From Hypericum androsaemum (lineage: Eukaryota > Streptophyta > Magnoliopsida > Malpighiales > Hypericaceae): DNA of 64,000 bases. The notes under the pieces were generated by a model. It was not told where the DNA came from, ran no database searches, and worked only from the letters and a program-made list of their open reading frames with translations. The position numbers and the translations under genes were made by a program. Positions 1 through 12,612 of this stretch are shown here, piece by piece (position 1 is the first letter of the stretch; each line of letters begins with the position of its first letter). The DNA lies in contig OZ023186.1 in NCBI GenBank assembly GCA_963995505.1, positions 15,073,570 through 15,137,569 on the forward strand, in the 5' to 3' direction.

Positions 1-703
1 GGTTGAAAACAAAGGTTGGTGGTATAATGTTGGATAGAACTTCTTTCTAACAATAAGTGTTTTTTAGACCACCAAGTATCTTGATATCATAATGTTGACT
101 AATCTATATTCAAGTTTAACTACTTAAGTGTTCCCAAAAGTTCGAACTAGAAATCTCTTAATTATAATAGAATAACACACTCACAAGTTGATATATTCGG
201 TTGTTGCTAATAATAAATTGATAATTCTTTTAGAGCAATCTTAGTAAATCTCGTCGTAATTGGCTTGCAATTGCATTAATTGACTCGGTTGAGTCTCTTT
301 TTAACTTCTATATTAAATACATCAACTAGTTACATTTAAAAAAAACTAGGAACATTTTTTTTCAACAAAAAACTAGTTACATTTTTTGTGCGTAAACCAA
401 CTAGTTTTTTAAATGATTTGACATGAGATCATTAACATATTCACTTGTTCTAGTTGTTATGCAATCGATACTGGCAATATAGATTTAATTACAAAATCTT
501 TTAATTCATTACTATAATTGTAAATAATATTTTACTTATAAAAAAGTCATCACCTTAAGATATAGAGATTTTAATAGAGTGGCTTGAATTCGGGGCTTAT
601 AAATTACTACAGTTTCTTCTTCATTCCATCATCACTCATGTTCGAGAATAGATTTTTTGAGCGTACTCTTCAAACGAGTTGGCGCGCCAAATTTTTTTCT
701 CTG
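1..703. other. AT-rich intergenic DNA
   Basis: No gene, RNA or well-bounded repeat could be supported. The short ORF at 584-766 has no recognisable domain and runs into the neighbouring SINE. Confidence 0.5.
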
Positions 704-718
704 TCTAGACTCTCTAAA

Positions 719-825
719 ATTTTTTTGAAAGGTAAATTATTACACCATGATATTGCCAAGGTTTGAACTTTGGACCTTCTAGGTATTTACAACGTCTTGT
801 GCCGTTGGCCTACAAGCGCTTTGAC
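719..825 (-). mobile_element. tRNA-type SINE with a 15-bp target-site duplication
   Basis: Read on the minus strand, this carries an A-box-like TAGGCCAACGG, a B-box GTTCAAACC and an A-rich 3' end after AATTTACCTTTC. Its body matches the plus-strand copy at 21350-21460. A perfect 15-bp direct repeat TCTAGACTCTCTAAA flanks it (704-718 and 826-840), which is the expected product of LINE-driven retroposition. The pol III promoter boxes make this a SINE rather than a gene; no tRNA cloverleaf was traced. Confidence 0.8.
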
Positions 826-840
826 TCTAGACTCTCTAAA

Positions 841-2111
841 TAAAGACTAACATGTTACATTTCTTATGTAATTAAGTTGCTGTATGGTGGGGATTTCTCC
901 TCTTCTGGGTGGTTTTTAGAACACCACGTAATTATCTTGATTTGGAGGAATAAAATCAATATATTTATCACAAAATAAAAAAAACTCACTGGACACGAAC
1001 CTCGCCCCCGAAATCAACGTTTACCTTCGGCTGCGCATCTCTTGAGCAATCTTAAAATCCACTTGCCAACACATATACTGATCATTGGATCGAGTTTGTG
1101 TTTTAATATAAGATTCTGATATTTCAATGTTACTGTCAGTTTCCATACAATTAACGCTAAAGAAAAAAACTATAGCCACTAATTGCCACCTTGCAGGATT
1201 ATCATTTAGTATACGTCAATCAATGATAAGTACCTTTTCTCTGCGTACGACACCCTCTCTTAAACCACATTTACCAATGATAATTAATTTAAAGTCAGCA
1301 CTTTCGTTCTTATAAATACATATATATGAACGACTAATGATAGCGTTTGTAATATAAACACTATAACTAAGAATATTTAATTTTGACTAAGTGCGACATT
1401 ATAACTACTAATTCAATGAATCGCAGTATTTTTTTCCATTCGCAAGTTCCGGACGTATTACAATTATACTCAAATGCGGGAATTAGAAGAATCCGATGTG
1501 TTTCCTTCCGCGTCCACATTTGTACAGAAGACATTTGACCGGGAAGCAAGCAACGCCTCGATTACAGGTTGGTGACACTGACGTACCTTTTTGAAGTTCC
1601 GTTGTTTGGTCCGGCAATTCTTTTGAAAGGTAAATTTCAATTTAACTGTCAAGATTACATTATAATACATGTCAAGATTTCAAATTTGAAATTCTTAAAT
1701 ATTTACATTTCTTTGAGCTGTAACAAGCCCCTTGGCTGTTTCGTCGGGCAATTAGTAGATTTTTTTATATTAGTTAGAATTCGACATACTCGACTCACTA
1801 ATCTAAATTTGAGATGGATAGAACGTTTAAAAAGTGACAAATTCAGTAATTATTTGACACTATTTTATTTTCAAGGACCTAACTTAATATATAATTAATT
1901 TAGAATAACTCAATCTCCAGTTTTTTACCATACTAGCTATTAGTAGATTTACTAGGCTATAGAAAAGTTATGGAACACACATAATATTCTATGCTTTTGA
2001 CGAAACATATTGATCTTCGGTGGTAAGAAGACTATAAAGGTTGACAATTTAATGATGTGATTGGCCTCAATTTTAAAATGAAATACTTAAAATTTATTTT
2101 GTTTTATATTG
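841..2111. other. intergenic; partial dispersed repeat near 1760-1900
   Basis: No gene is recognised. Around 1760-1900 there is a degraded piece of the dispersed family that is clearer at 2112-2270: a shared phrase near CACTAATCTAAATTTGAGA, then a GAAC..TTTAAAAAG segment. The 109-residue ORF over this tract (1569-1898) has no domain and is probably chance. Confidence 0.4.
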
Positions 2112-2270
2112 TGTATCCGAACATCTACTGAGATAATTAATCTAAATTTGAGACGGGTAAAATTTTTGAAAGGCGGCAAAACTCTCCTAATAAGTATTTA
2201 ACACCGCTACATTCTCAATGACTCGAATTCGAGACATCTTGGTTAAATTAAAAAAATTCTCACTAGTTGA
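2112..2270 (-). repeat. dispersed repeat family R2 (possible old SINE), copy 1
   Basis: About 160 bp related to 10946-11095, 16481-16650, 33321-33470 and (opposite orientation) 38505-38640. The best conserved block, read on the minus strand, is GTGTTAAATACTTATTAGGA followed by an AGTTTT..TTTCAAAAAT stretch. The copy at 38.5 kb carries a B-box-like GGTTCGAAT, so a tRNA-derived SINE is possible, but copies are diverged and no clear target duplications were found. Confidence 0.5.
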
Positions 2271-2279
2271 TGGTTACTG

Positions 2280-4590
2280 AAATTTACTTATTAAATCTTT
2301 TTTTAAGTTTTTCTTATTATTTCGACAGTATTTGAGTAATGATCCTAAATTTCAATCTCAATATCTCACCTAATTCTTTTCAGTTTGTAATGTTTAACCA
2401 AGCAAAAATTGAAACTGAGTCTTCGTTTGTTTTTTCGGATTCAAATAAATATTAGAAATTCAGAAACATTTACGTTAAATAAGAGAAACAGTTATTTAAT
2501 TAGGATGGAAGAATACTATTTAAGTCATTTGACCAGAAATTTTTTCCCAAAGAATGAAACAGAGCCTGAAAAATTAAACCATCCAATGAATGAAAGAAGA
2601 AAATAAGTATTTGACATGTTCGATAGTCAGAAAACCGAACCGTACATAGCTGATAAAATATTTATGATGAAGGTGTTTGAGATTCAGCAAAAGCGGCAAT
2701 TTTGTTTATAAAGGTAAAAAATTCATGTCTCCATTGTTATTAGAATGAGTTAACCTTGTATCTCGAGATTCTATATCTCCTTTCCAAGTTCTATTAAATT
2801 TTTATTTTAAAAATAACCAGATATATTATTACCATAGTAAAATTACGCAAGAAAGACCGTTTCGGCTCAATAATTTGGCATTCTCCAATAGAAATAAAGT
2901 TAGACCATTTATCTCTCTCTTCTTTCTTTTACCATAGTTTTTGTTCATGGTTTGTAAGTGTGAGTGTGACACAACTAAATTCCAGCCTATCTAACACAAT
3001 GTTGAAAGGTGCACTAAATTAACCAATGGTCAGCTATAACGTAAGAGCCCTATGATTTTTTAGGCTCACGGACAAGATGGGTACGACTAAAACATTCATT
3101 TATCAAAATGCAAAAGTTCGAGAATGGCTATACTGGTCTGGAACAATATCGCGTCTTCTCAACTAATATCTCATTTTTTTAATCTTATAGGCCAATGTGA
3201 TTATTGGTATTATTTTCTTATGTAATAAAAAAATTACATCTTGTATTTTTCTCTCTCTTTTATATTATAAATTATTTTAATTTGAATAAATATCCACTTA
3301 TAAAAAATATACAGCCTGCAAAAGTTTTCTACCTTAGGTTTGCCAACCTTTGAGAAAGTGAAGAAGAAGTTGATCGCAATAATAAATCGGTGTCCTGCTA
3401 TATAGTCAATGCATATGACGACAATCGTCCTTTTGGTGATTTTTTTATAACAGGGATATTATAATTTATAATGATAGAATAATTGCTAGGTTTATTGTTA
3501 TCTTATTAGACAAAAGAAGACCCTCGTATGTTTTTCAATTCGAAGATTCTCCGAGCTTTCGAGAACCAGACAGAGAAGAAAGATTCGTAATTACGTGCGT
3601 TGGGGAGAAGACTTTGGGATGAATTTTCGTATTCATTACTGTTATCGTTTCGCAAGTAATATGGATCCATGTGTCCACATCTCTGTTCATCAGCTTCCTG
3701 TTGGCTAAAATACATCCCGGTCATCGATTTGAATTTGGTAAAAAATACATATATCTCGTGATTTCAAATAAATTTTCTGGGACATTACGAAAAGTTATTT
3801 TACAAAGATCAGCACCTGAATTTTACACGGAGATAGATTATCGAGAGTGACTCCGAGCCAACATCTCGGCTAGCACTAATAGCATTGGAGGCATAATGTG
3901 GACGACCATTTTCGCTACCACGTATTGGTAGTTGTGAAAATGGAAGAACAATGTGGTGTTTCAGACGGGCACCACCAAGAAACATTCATCTCCTTCATCT
4001 TATAATAATTACAGGAATTTGCTCGAGTTATCACAAAGAAAATAACTTCACCTCCACATGACAATAGATCCTAATATCTTGGACACGATCATCAGAAAGC
4101 TTTGTGAAGTTAAATTCCAACAAAGTCTCTTCTGAGAATTTCGGTTCTTCAGGTGTCAGAAGAGTTCTCCGAGATACAAGAGGTCACTAGATGTGAATAT
4201 GGTATGATAATATTTGAGTATGAATACGGAAAGTTTACTCACAAAAAATATCCTTGGTCATTAAAATAGGGATAATTTCAGTAATTTAGCGACCAAACAT
4301 TTTTCACTCAAAATTGGTCAACTGTACAATTTATCATGTCATGCTACTTCCGGCCATTTTGGACGGAATACTTACCAGAAAACAAAAATAAATGAATCAA
4401 ATTTCCAAGTTGTTCTTCTATTGCAAGAGAGAATGCCAAGCATTGTACTGATAGGCTCTCTTTTTGTGTGTCTCATCTTTGCACAGGGGTCAAACCCTAA
4501 TTTTCTCTGCATCGTTACAATATTATCAAATATTTTCCGAAGGGACACTAATAGGCTGTCTTTGATTTGCCAAAAATATATATTAATAGG
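2280..4590. other. intergenic, no recognised gene
   Basis: AT-rich sequence. The 72-residue minus-strand ORF at 3506-3724 lies in a slightly more GC-rich patch and has no domain I recognise; splice sites extending it into a gene were not evident. Confidence 0.4.
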
Positions 4591-4598
4591 CCTTGGTG

Positions 4599-6092
4599 CA
4601 GGGACGGATCCAAAAAGTTTATACTATGGGGGCAAAATGCTTATGTACTTCATAAAATTGACAAAAAAAATATTCACGATATTAGAATATAATCTTACGT
4701 CAAGTAATTACAATATATCATAATTATTAGATTAACAAGGGGCACATACAATTATCAAAGGGCACATGGTCGTAAACCAAAATCAGAAGTTTTTCTCCAC
4801 AACACAGAACAAACAACCTAATTTTACATCAAACTAACTAACCTAAATATAATTTTTTTTCTCAAAACATAAATTGAATTGCTGTAAAAAATGAAATAGG
4901 TAGACTCACCTTTGTGAATCATAAACTGAGTTCTTTTAGAAAATAAAAAAAGAGTCTTTTGGCTACCTTTGAATTGTCTTTCTCTTTTGGAGGAGGAAGA
5001 GTTTTTTTTAGAGTTGAAGTCTTGGTCTTTTAGTCTTTTAAGGATTTTTATGTAGGTGGGTAGCTTTTTCTTGGTAAAATATAATGGTTGTGATTGGTGA
5101 GCCAAATAGGTTCTTTCCTTTACGAGTTTGTGGGCCAATAAAAATATCTTAAAATCTATCTTTTTTTCAACTGTGGGAGCAAACTAGTTAATATCATTGG
5201 GGACAATTTTTATATATTAAATAGGCAAAAATTTACTTAAATACCTTGTGGTTTCACCCTTTGACATACCACTACCTCGTGGTTTTATTTTCTGTGACCA
5301 GGTGACAAAAGTTTCCTCTAGTTGACAACCAAGTGATATTTTTTTAACTGTGATTAGATTAATATATCTTGATATTTATATGACACGTCACTTCACCATG
5401 TGATGCCACATCATCCTTTTACATTATTAAAATATCGTAAAAAGATTTTTTAATACCAATTAACCCCAATTTTAGAGACAAAAGAACAAATAAACGAATA
5501 AATTAACAAAAGAAATATCAATTTCACAATCGCTGCCATATCCTCCATGTCATCCAGAGGGCCCACTTTGTTGCCGTCGGATGCTTTCTCTACTTGTCCA
5601 AACGCCAAAACAAACTCCGCCGGAAAACTAATGGCGGCTCCAATGGCCTCACACAGCCATGAGACGGAAGGGCGATAACGGCGGTAATGGCGATAACGGC
5701 GGCAACCCGAATATCTCTGTCACATCCCCGTCCCAGAAACCCGTCCAACTCGACGGCGTTAGTGGCAGCTCCGTCGACGACTCCGTCTTAGTGGCCCTCC
5801 TCTTCTTGGAAGAGAACTCCGACTCCGTGGGGCCCAGTTCGTGGTCGGAAGTAGTTGAGTTAGTGTCCTCTTCGTTGTCAATCTAACCATAGTTAAAAAA
5901 ATGTCACTTGGTTGTCAACTAGAGAAAACTTTTGTCACCTGGTCAGAAAAAATAAAACCACGAGGTAGTGGTGTGTCAAAGGGTAAAACCACAAGGTATT
6001 TAAATAGACTTTTGCCTATTAAATATATACCCATAATTTTTTTGTGTGTGAGGGCAATTGCTCCCGCATCTTCTAAACTACATCCGTTCCTG
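4599..6092. mobile_element. non-autonomous hAT-like element with nested insertion
   Basis: The left end CAGGGACGGATCC and the reverse complement of the right end CAGGAACGGATG form short terminal inverted repeats, each followed inward by a GGGGGCAAA/GGGAGCAAT phrase. The ends are flanked by an 8-bp target duplication, CCTTGGTG (4591-4598) and TCTTGGTG (6093-6100), one mismatch. The 8-bp duplication and the CAGGG..CGGAT ends are typical of plant hAT elements. No transposase was seen. A Mutator-like element at 5224-6016 sits inside, so about half of the length is secondary. Confidence 0.8.
5224..6016. mobile_element. Mutator-like element, Pack-MULE-like, inside the hAT element
   Basis: Terminal inverted repeats of roughly 150 bp start GGCAAAAATTTACTTAAATA on the left and GGCAAAAGTCTATTTAAATA on the reverse complement of the right. 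A perfect 9-bp target duplication TATTAAATA flanks it (5215-5223, 6017-6025). Long TIRs with 9-bp duplications identify Mutator superfamily elements. The centre (about 5530-5880) is much more GC-rich than the TIRs and has coding-like composition, with CGGCGGTAATGG-type repeats and a 75-codon ORF, suggesting captured host sequence; its source was not recognised. No MURA transposase is present. Confidence 0.85.
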
Positions 6093-6100
6093 TCTTGGTG

Positions 6101-7203
6101 ACAAAAATATCTCTAACCTGGAAGATGCAACGTTGGGAGGCATTATATATTCTTGCAAACTATAGGTACCAGTTTTACATCATTAGGGTAAAACAGAGGG
6201 GCCTATTTGTGTATTCTGATAATTTTTTTACTTCACTAGTATGAGTAGTCAACCCAAAAAGTATGACAAAGTGTTACACATCATCTTCTAATTGTCATTA
6301 ATAAATGTTAGCAACTCACATATCATAATCCAAAGGCGTGACTATTGTGCCATGCACGACAAAGGATTCTTCGGCACCAACAAATATTTAGACAAATTGA
6401 GAAAATAATTTTAACTATAAAAGAGTTGATTGTACAGTAATTAAATCGCTTCGCATTCAGATACTTAAAATACAATAACATATAAATTTGTGACATTTCT
6501 AGAGTTTAAATCATAAAAACTACAAATACGCATTGGTATGCAACACTACTAAAACAAGATAAGAAGATAATTGCCAGCTTTAAAGGACTCTAGAGAACTG
6601 GAATATGATTTAAGTATATATTGTTCCGAGAGGATTACTTCATCGTAATGATTGTTAAAGAAGCTTCGTTATTTTGTTCCCAAAAAAACGAAGCTTGATC
6701 ATCGATATCTCGTCATTCACATTGTCATATATAATGTTCCCAATACCCCTGTCCTTAACTTTTTGGCCGTCCATGTAAAAGTGATATGTATTTGACTCTG
6801 ACTTTCTTACGAACACCATGAAATTGATTATTCAAATCTTAATTTGTATGATTCACATTTTATAAATGCCCTCAAAAACCACAAATTTTATCGGGCCGAA
6901 ATTAATTTTCAATCATTAATATACCATGGGATCAACCTATTTAGTATTATATCAGAATATTCAAACTACAACTTTAAAATATAATAGATGTATAGAGTAC
7001 CGTCAGAAGCGAATGGAAGATAATAAACACCTATAACAAATAACCGAGAAAAATATAACGGATTAAAAATTACATGTACATAAGATTCGATCACACCCAA
7101 TTACTTAAACTGTAATACCCCGTTTATATATTTTGATTTATAAAGATACTCGGTCGGATCGTGTTACATAAATCGATTGGGATTGACAAGGTAGTGGCCT
7201 GGT
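6101..7203. other. intergenic, nothing recognised
   Basis: AT-rich sequence with no supported gene, RNA or bounded repeat. Confidence 0.45.
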
Positions 7204-7212
7204 CTTAGTTTG

Positions 7213-7613
7213 CGGTTTGGATTGGGTACGGAGTGAAGAAATCACTCCAAACGGTTTAGAGTGAAGGGGGGACTGCGCTGGCAAGCGCAGTTATGTAATA
7301 CTGGCATACGCAGTTATGTGATAATGACATTTATTTTTGTGACAGCGGCATGTCCCGTTTATGATACTGGCGCGTAGCTTTTTTCATTTTGGTATCCGTA
7401 TTTTAACATTTTTACAAAAAAGTCATACTGGCATGTGCAGTTATGTGATACTGGCATGCGCAGTTATGTCATAATGACATTTGTTTCAAGTCTGTGTTTG
7501 TGTTTTACTTTTTTCATTTTGGTCTCCATATTTTAGCATTTTTACAAAAAAGCCCCGTGTTTCTTCATTCCGAACGGTTCAGAATCTAGGCATTCCGTAC
7601 CCAATCCATACCC
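7213..7613. mobile_element. 401-bp TIR element with internal tandem units
   Basis: The ends are inverted copies: CGGTTTGGATTGGGTACGG on the left and GGGTATGGATTGGGTACGG on the reverse complement of the right, followed by a looser GAATGAAGAAA stretch. A perfect 9-bp direct repeat CTTAGTTTG flanks it (7204-7212, 7614-7622). The interior repeats a unit containing CGCAGTTATGTGATAATGAC and later TTTCATTTTGGT. The 9-bp duplication favours a Mutator-like origin, although the inverted ends are short. No coding potential. Confidence 0.75.
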
Positions 7614-7622
7614 CTTAGTTTG

Positions 7623-9430
7623 TGCCTTTATTAGATTTTTGGTCCTCACACTGTACCAATAAAATCGAAAAGGAGATCAAGATCGTCATATATATGTGGA
7701 GTCTGGACAATTGCATCCATTTGAAATGTTGTCGGCTTGGACAACAGTTGATCACGTCTGCCGTGATCTCAGTTGGACAATATAAACAAAACCAAATGGG
7801 ACCGTCTTGCTTGCTGAAACAAAATTTAATAATGTGACCAATCGATCTACGTTGCAGAGTGAGGGATTTTATTTGTTCAACTACGAATCTTTTCCTTGGA
7901 GTAGCTACCTATTAAAATTAAATTCATGCTATCATATCAGTACTTTGTGGCTTGCAACGTACCATTATCTTGTAGTTAAAATATTTGATCGAATGATAGT
8001 GGTTTCTCTAGTTGACATTCCATTATTTAAAAAAAAGACAAAAATATTGCTAAGTATTATTAAATTTGAAAAATTAATCTGAAATTTTTTCCATGAGTTT
8101 TCATATATTTTCTGATTTGTTTCTCATAATTTTTATTCCTGGTTATAACTAGAGGTATTTTGCCCCAAAAAATTATTCAAATAGTGGGGTTTCAACCAAA
8201 GAAAATTATGTCAATTAATTGAATATTTTTAAATCACAAAGTACTAAAATAAACTATAATCTATCCTATTTAAATGCGAATAAGATTTTAATTCGTGTCG
8301 CTATTCATTCTGACTACTTACTGTCATGACACATCTAAGCAAACAATCAGTGAAAATAATCATCAGAACATAATAAAAATAGTTATTTTGATAGTCAAAA
8401 AAGAAAACAGATAAAAATAATGAACAATGGTTTCATTCAAACCAAAATTTCCATTTGAGAATCTTTTTATGACATTTGTTCATGTGTGCGCCTTGTTTAT
8501 ATACTATGGACTATGTCAATTCGTAATTAATGTATTTTAGTTACAATATTATGATTTTTTACACGTAAATTTTAAAAATTGAAAACTCACCTATCTAATG
8601 AATAAGTTATCAACCACGTTAAAAATAATAATATTTGGAAAGTTTTGGTGAAAACTTTTTCACTAATAATTACACCTTGCTAGAGCTTGAAAATTAGATA
8701 TTCTTTAAAATTTTCCTATACCTTATGTGATTAGACCAAATATAATTAGGCTATTCTTCTTAAGCTGCTGCTGGCTCTTTTGCTGTAGACCATCCAAATA
8801 AAATGCTATCTTGTTTACAATGTAGATGTCTCCAAAGAGAATATTTATATTTCTTATATGGTTGTATGTATCTAGCTCAATTGTGATGACACCCTATTCA
8901 TAAAAGTTTCAGGCCTAAATCTAGGCATATATAATTAAAAGACTTCTTTAATTTGAAGATTTTCTCTTTTTCTTTAAAGATATCTTTTTAAAAGATATTT
9001 TTTGAAGTGTTTTCCTATTTGTTAAAACTTTCCTCAATCTTTCGAAAAATTTAAAGAGAAACAAGTGAGGGGAGAATAGATAACGGATAGCTGAGCGATG
9101 TATGTATCTCATGGTAAACAAAATAAACCCACGCCACGGATACTTGTTACTACAAGTAGTAAAAATTGAATTAATTTAAAGAGATTTTAGATTAAACTAC
9201 GAATAAAAAAAAATAATAATTGAGATAATTATCTTCGAAAATAATGATATTGCTCGATTTTATTACATAGATTTACACCAAAAAAAACTCATCCTAGAAA
9301 GTAAGCAAAGAATTAGAAAGAGAAACCGCATTGGATGGAATGGCTCACATGCTACAGATGCCTACAACAACACCAACAAGTTTTCTTGGGACGCGTCTAC
9401 CGGAAATCGTAAATACAACATTGGCAACAC
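7623..9430. other. intergenic, nothing recognised
   Basis: AT-rich sequence. ORFs at 7622-7837 and 7807-8082 are short, of low complexity and lack domains. Confidence 0.45.
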
Positions 9431-9895
9431 TAGTTGTAGTTAAGTCACACAACAGGAATATTTTTTGTGTTTTGGTGCCCAGACTCCCATCTGTTTAGGG
9501 ATTTAGTATGTTATTTTGTTCTTTAGTTGTGTGTTCTTTGCTTGGATCAATTTTGGCCTGATCTGATATTTGTATGGATGTCGAAACTATTCCTATCAGG
9601 TGGATAATCTTGTCTCGGTTGGATTTGTCCAACTTTGGCTCTCATGCAAATGCCCACGAGGTTGCGTCTCTGATGTGACTTTGTGGCTATTTAGCCGTAG
9701 CTTGTCTCAGCAGCTTCCCACATTGGATGTTGGCATTCGTGGCCTCTCGTCTACCCTTCGTTTCCACATATGCCTCTCTGCTCCATTTGAATAAGTTTTT
9801 ATTTTTCGTTCGGTTCTTTCATACTTTGTGTATGTTTTTCCCTTTCTATATTGTAATCCGTTTATTTTAATATAGGCCTCGCGCAATCCTTTTCC
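9430..9895 (+). mobile_element. possible 3' tail of a retroelement
   Basis: A stretch rich in G/T on the plus strand ends in a phrase near 9874 (CCTCGCGCAATCC) followed by an A run. Composition and the A-tail resemble the non-coding 3' ends of the LINE fragments elsewhere in the window, but no coding domain is attached and no target duplication was identified. Confidence 0.3.
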
Positions 9896-9899
9896 AAAA

Positions 9900-10945
9900 A
9901 AAATCACACAAAAGGGTTGAATGTTTAGTGACACAGAATCCCAAAAAATGGGATAAATGTCTCATAGTCGAGTACAGTATATCGGAATCGAACATTGTAT
10001 ATTAGAGTAGAATACTTTAGGATTTTTTATGGTGGACTCTCACAATGGTATTCTTGTTAGTAAGCCTTAAACTCAAAATATCCCTAACTAATGGATAGAG
10101 ATGTGTATTTATTCCAACACTAGGAGGAGTAGAGTCCCCAATTAGTCCACTGTTCCCTATTTGTCACTTTTGGAAACCGCAAACATAAGGCAACCGGGTA
10201 AGGAAATGATATAACGTACTTGAACAATCTCTGCTACAATTGGTTTGCCTATTTTTTGCATCGCATACTGTTGCCAATAGCCATGATGATGCATCAACAA
10301 TTTTCAGAAATTTTCAGAAATTGGGAATCGAAGAGTCTCTCTGATGTATTTATTATGGACGAGACTATCCGGCGACTCGGGTGATGGGTCCTACAAAATA
10401 TGTTCATCCATACATATTCAATAATTTGACTAATAAAAGTTCGAGTTTGATATATTTTTTCAATAGTGTCAAAAAAAATTTAGCCAATATTTAGTATTTA
10501 TTCATTCTCAAAATTCGAACCCAACATATCTTGATTAAACTGTTTGCGGTTTACAATGAAGTCGGGACCAGACTGAAAATTGTTTCCCGATTTATAAATG
10601 AGACTGCACAGTAGACGGAAATTAAGAGGCTCAGTTTCTAATAATGCTTTGGCTACGTTCCGGCATTCCCTCGTAGACGAAGACATGCATAGACGCATCT
10701 GCTTATCCGGCGAAGAGACTCGTTAATGTTGGAAACGGTGCTAAATACCTTACCTTTTGGATCGAACAACCTGAACTATTTGGACAACGAGGAAGTAATT
10801 AAGAAACATCATTCTCGAGAATACGGTGGTCGGATTTAAAGAACGATCCCTATAAGCATAGAAATGAAATATTTACTGATGGAGGCTCACCTTGAACCAT
10901 GGTGCACAATTTTTATATTTGTTTCTTTTTTTTGGATACGATAGA
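9900..10945. other. intergenic, nothing recognised
   Basis: No supported gene. The minus-strand ORF at 10498-10698 has no recognisable domain. Confidence 0.4.
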
Positions 10946-11095
10946 GTATCCGGACACCCAACAGACTAAATAATCTCTGTTTGAGTTGGTTAGAACTTTA
11001 AAAGATGATAATTTTTTTAATTGTGTTTCAAATGATTCAAACCCGAAAAATATTAGTTAAGCTAAAATAATTCGCTCACCAAATTATGCGGTTGT
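10946..11095 (-). repeat. dispersed repeat family R2, copy 2
   Basis: Diverged copy of the family at 2112-2270. It shares GTATCCGGACA, GACTAA..AATCTCTGTTTGAG, an AAAAGATGATAATTTTTTTAA segment and the terminal TTAAGCTAAAATAATTC phrase. Confidence 0.45.
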
Positions 11096-12245
11096 TGGTT
11101 TTAAGTTTGTTTGATTGTATCGATGCCCTTGTAATAACTCATAAGTTATCATATCCCCATCGGGCGTCTGCAATTCCGTTATCGTACTAGTTAGTGTAAT
11201 TAAGTTTGTCTTGAGCCAAAAAAACAAGGCGTTAACCAGGTCGTGGAAATAAATTATTTTAATCAGATTAGGTTGTGCCTGGATGCGAGTTTTATTCTGA
11301 CAAATATTCGTATCAACAAAATTATACTTTAAAAAGAACTCCTGAATTTAGTGAATGAGACAAAAAGACATCACATTACAACAAAACACGGTATACCCTG
11401 CCCAAAAATTAGTATGATCACACTACATATACGATTTCGTATATTCGACGATTACGATTTCATAAATTTTAAATTTATGATGAGGTTACATGATTCGCTT
11501 TCTCTTTTTGATTTTTAGATTTGGTATGTTACTTGATATGTTGTGATCGACGATAAAATTATACTATTATGCCTTGTCCCGTATTTAAATGTGAACGCTT
11601 GCAACTTTACATGGAAGACCGAGTGTACGGAAAAGTTTTGTTGTGAATGTATCAGTCAAATATAAATTAAACTCGAATCCAGTTAGTTATGTTTATCTAC
11701 CAATAAACTTCACTTAGTCTAGGGTTTGGAAGATGTCAACTTCCATGCTGGCCTGTAGCCATCAATTCAATTGCTCGTTGAATTTCTTCTCAACAGGACG
11801 ACTTTGGATGCCATTTGGGAAAAAGAACGAGACCGAGCCAGGCTTTATTTAGGGCAAACCCCAAAAAAACCCAAAAAGTAATAAATAAGTAAACATTGGA
11901 AATGGGCAAGAAAATAAAAGATGGAAAGTTTTCGTATGAGTCGTGATTTAACTCTATATAAGCTAATTTCAAGCATTTTAAACGAATCAATATTAAATAT
12001 TTGTTGATAAATTTTTTCTTATTTTTGGAAGTCCTAATTTAAATTTAGATTAGTTAATTTGGTAAGTGTTTGGATATAAAGTAGGGAAAAGAGTTACATG
12101 GGAACTGATTTAACATGTCCTTCATTTTGACTTGTTTTATGTCGTTTAATAAAATAAGTACACCTTTCTCTTATTACTGTCCAAATCAGCCCTGTCTTAT
12201 TAAAAGGCACCACCACACCACACCTCCTCCAGCCAAAAGTCTTCT
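11096..12245. other. upstream region of the MYB gene
   Basis: About 1.1 kb of AT-rich sequence before the MYB promoter. Near 12030-12080 there is a reversed fragment of family R2. No other feature could be supported. Confidence 0.4.
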
Positions 12246-12251
12246 GTATAT

Positions 12252-12258
12252 TATAAAG
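12252..12258 (+). promoter_or_regulatory. candidate TATA box of the MYB gene
   Basis: TATAAAG lies about 165 bp before the MYB start codon in a TATATTATAAAG context. Transcription would begin near 12285, giving a 5' leader of about 135 nt whose last 33 nt are a pure GA tract. Position and sequence fit a plant TATA box; no transcript evidence is available. Confidence 0.5.
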
Positions 12259-12384
12259 TTTCCTTCCATAGAAACCAAGATCAAGAAAGCGCAAGGTTCA
12301 ACTGGCTGGAAAGTGAGACCTTGGTTTCCTTATAGTTTACTAGATATATCCTAAAGGAGAGAGACCTCAATAATACCAGTCTCC

Positions 12385-12387
<3 letters not shown>

Positions 12388-12420
<33 letters not shown>
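12388..12420 (+). repeat. (AG)n microsatellite ending at the MYB start codon
   Basis: An uninterrupted AG/GA run of 33 nt; its last A is the A of the MYB ATG. GA runs in plant leaders are bound by BBR/BPC (GAGA-binding) proteins. It is complementary to the CT tract in intron 1 at 12571-12609. Confidence 0.95.
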
Positions 12421-12423
<3 letters not shown>

Positions 12424-12567
12424 GAAGAGCTCCTTGCTGTGACAAAGCAAATGTGAAGAAGGGGCCATGGTCACCTGAAGAAGACACAAGGCTTAAGGAG
12501 TACATAGAGAGGTGTGGGACTGGTGGAAATTGGATTGCTCTCCCTCAAAAAGCTGGTAACATACAAA

Positions 12568-12612
<45 letters not shown>

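Noticed and set aside
3506..3724. 72-residue minus-strand ORF as a small gene
   Set aside because: No domain, no convincing splice extension and no conserved context.
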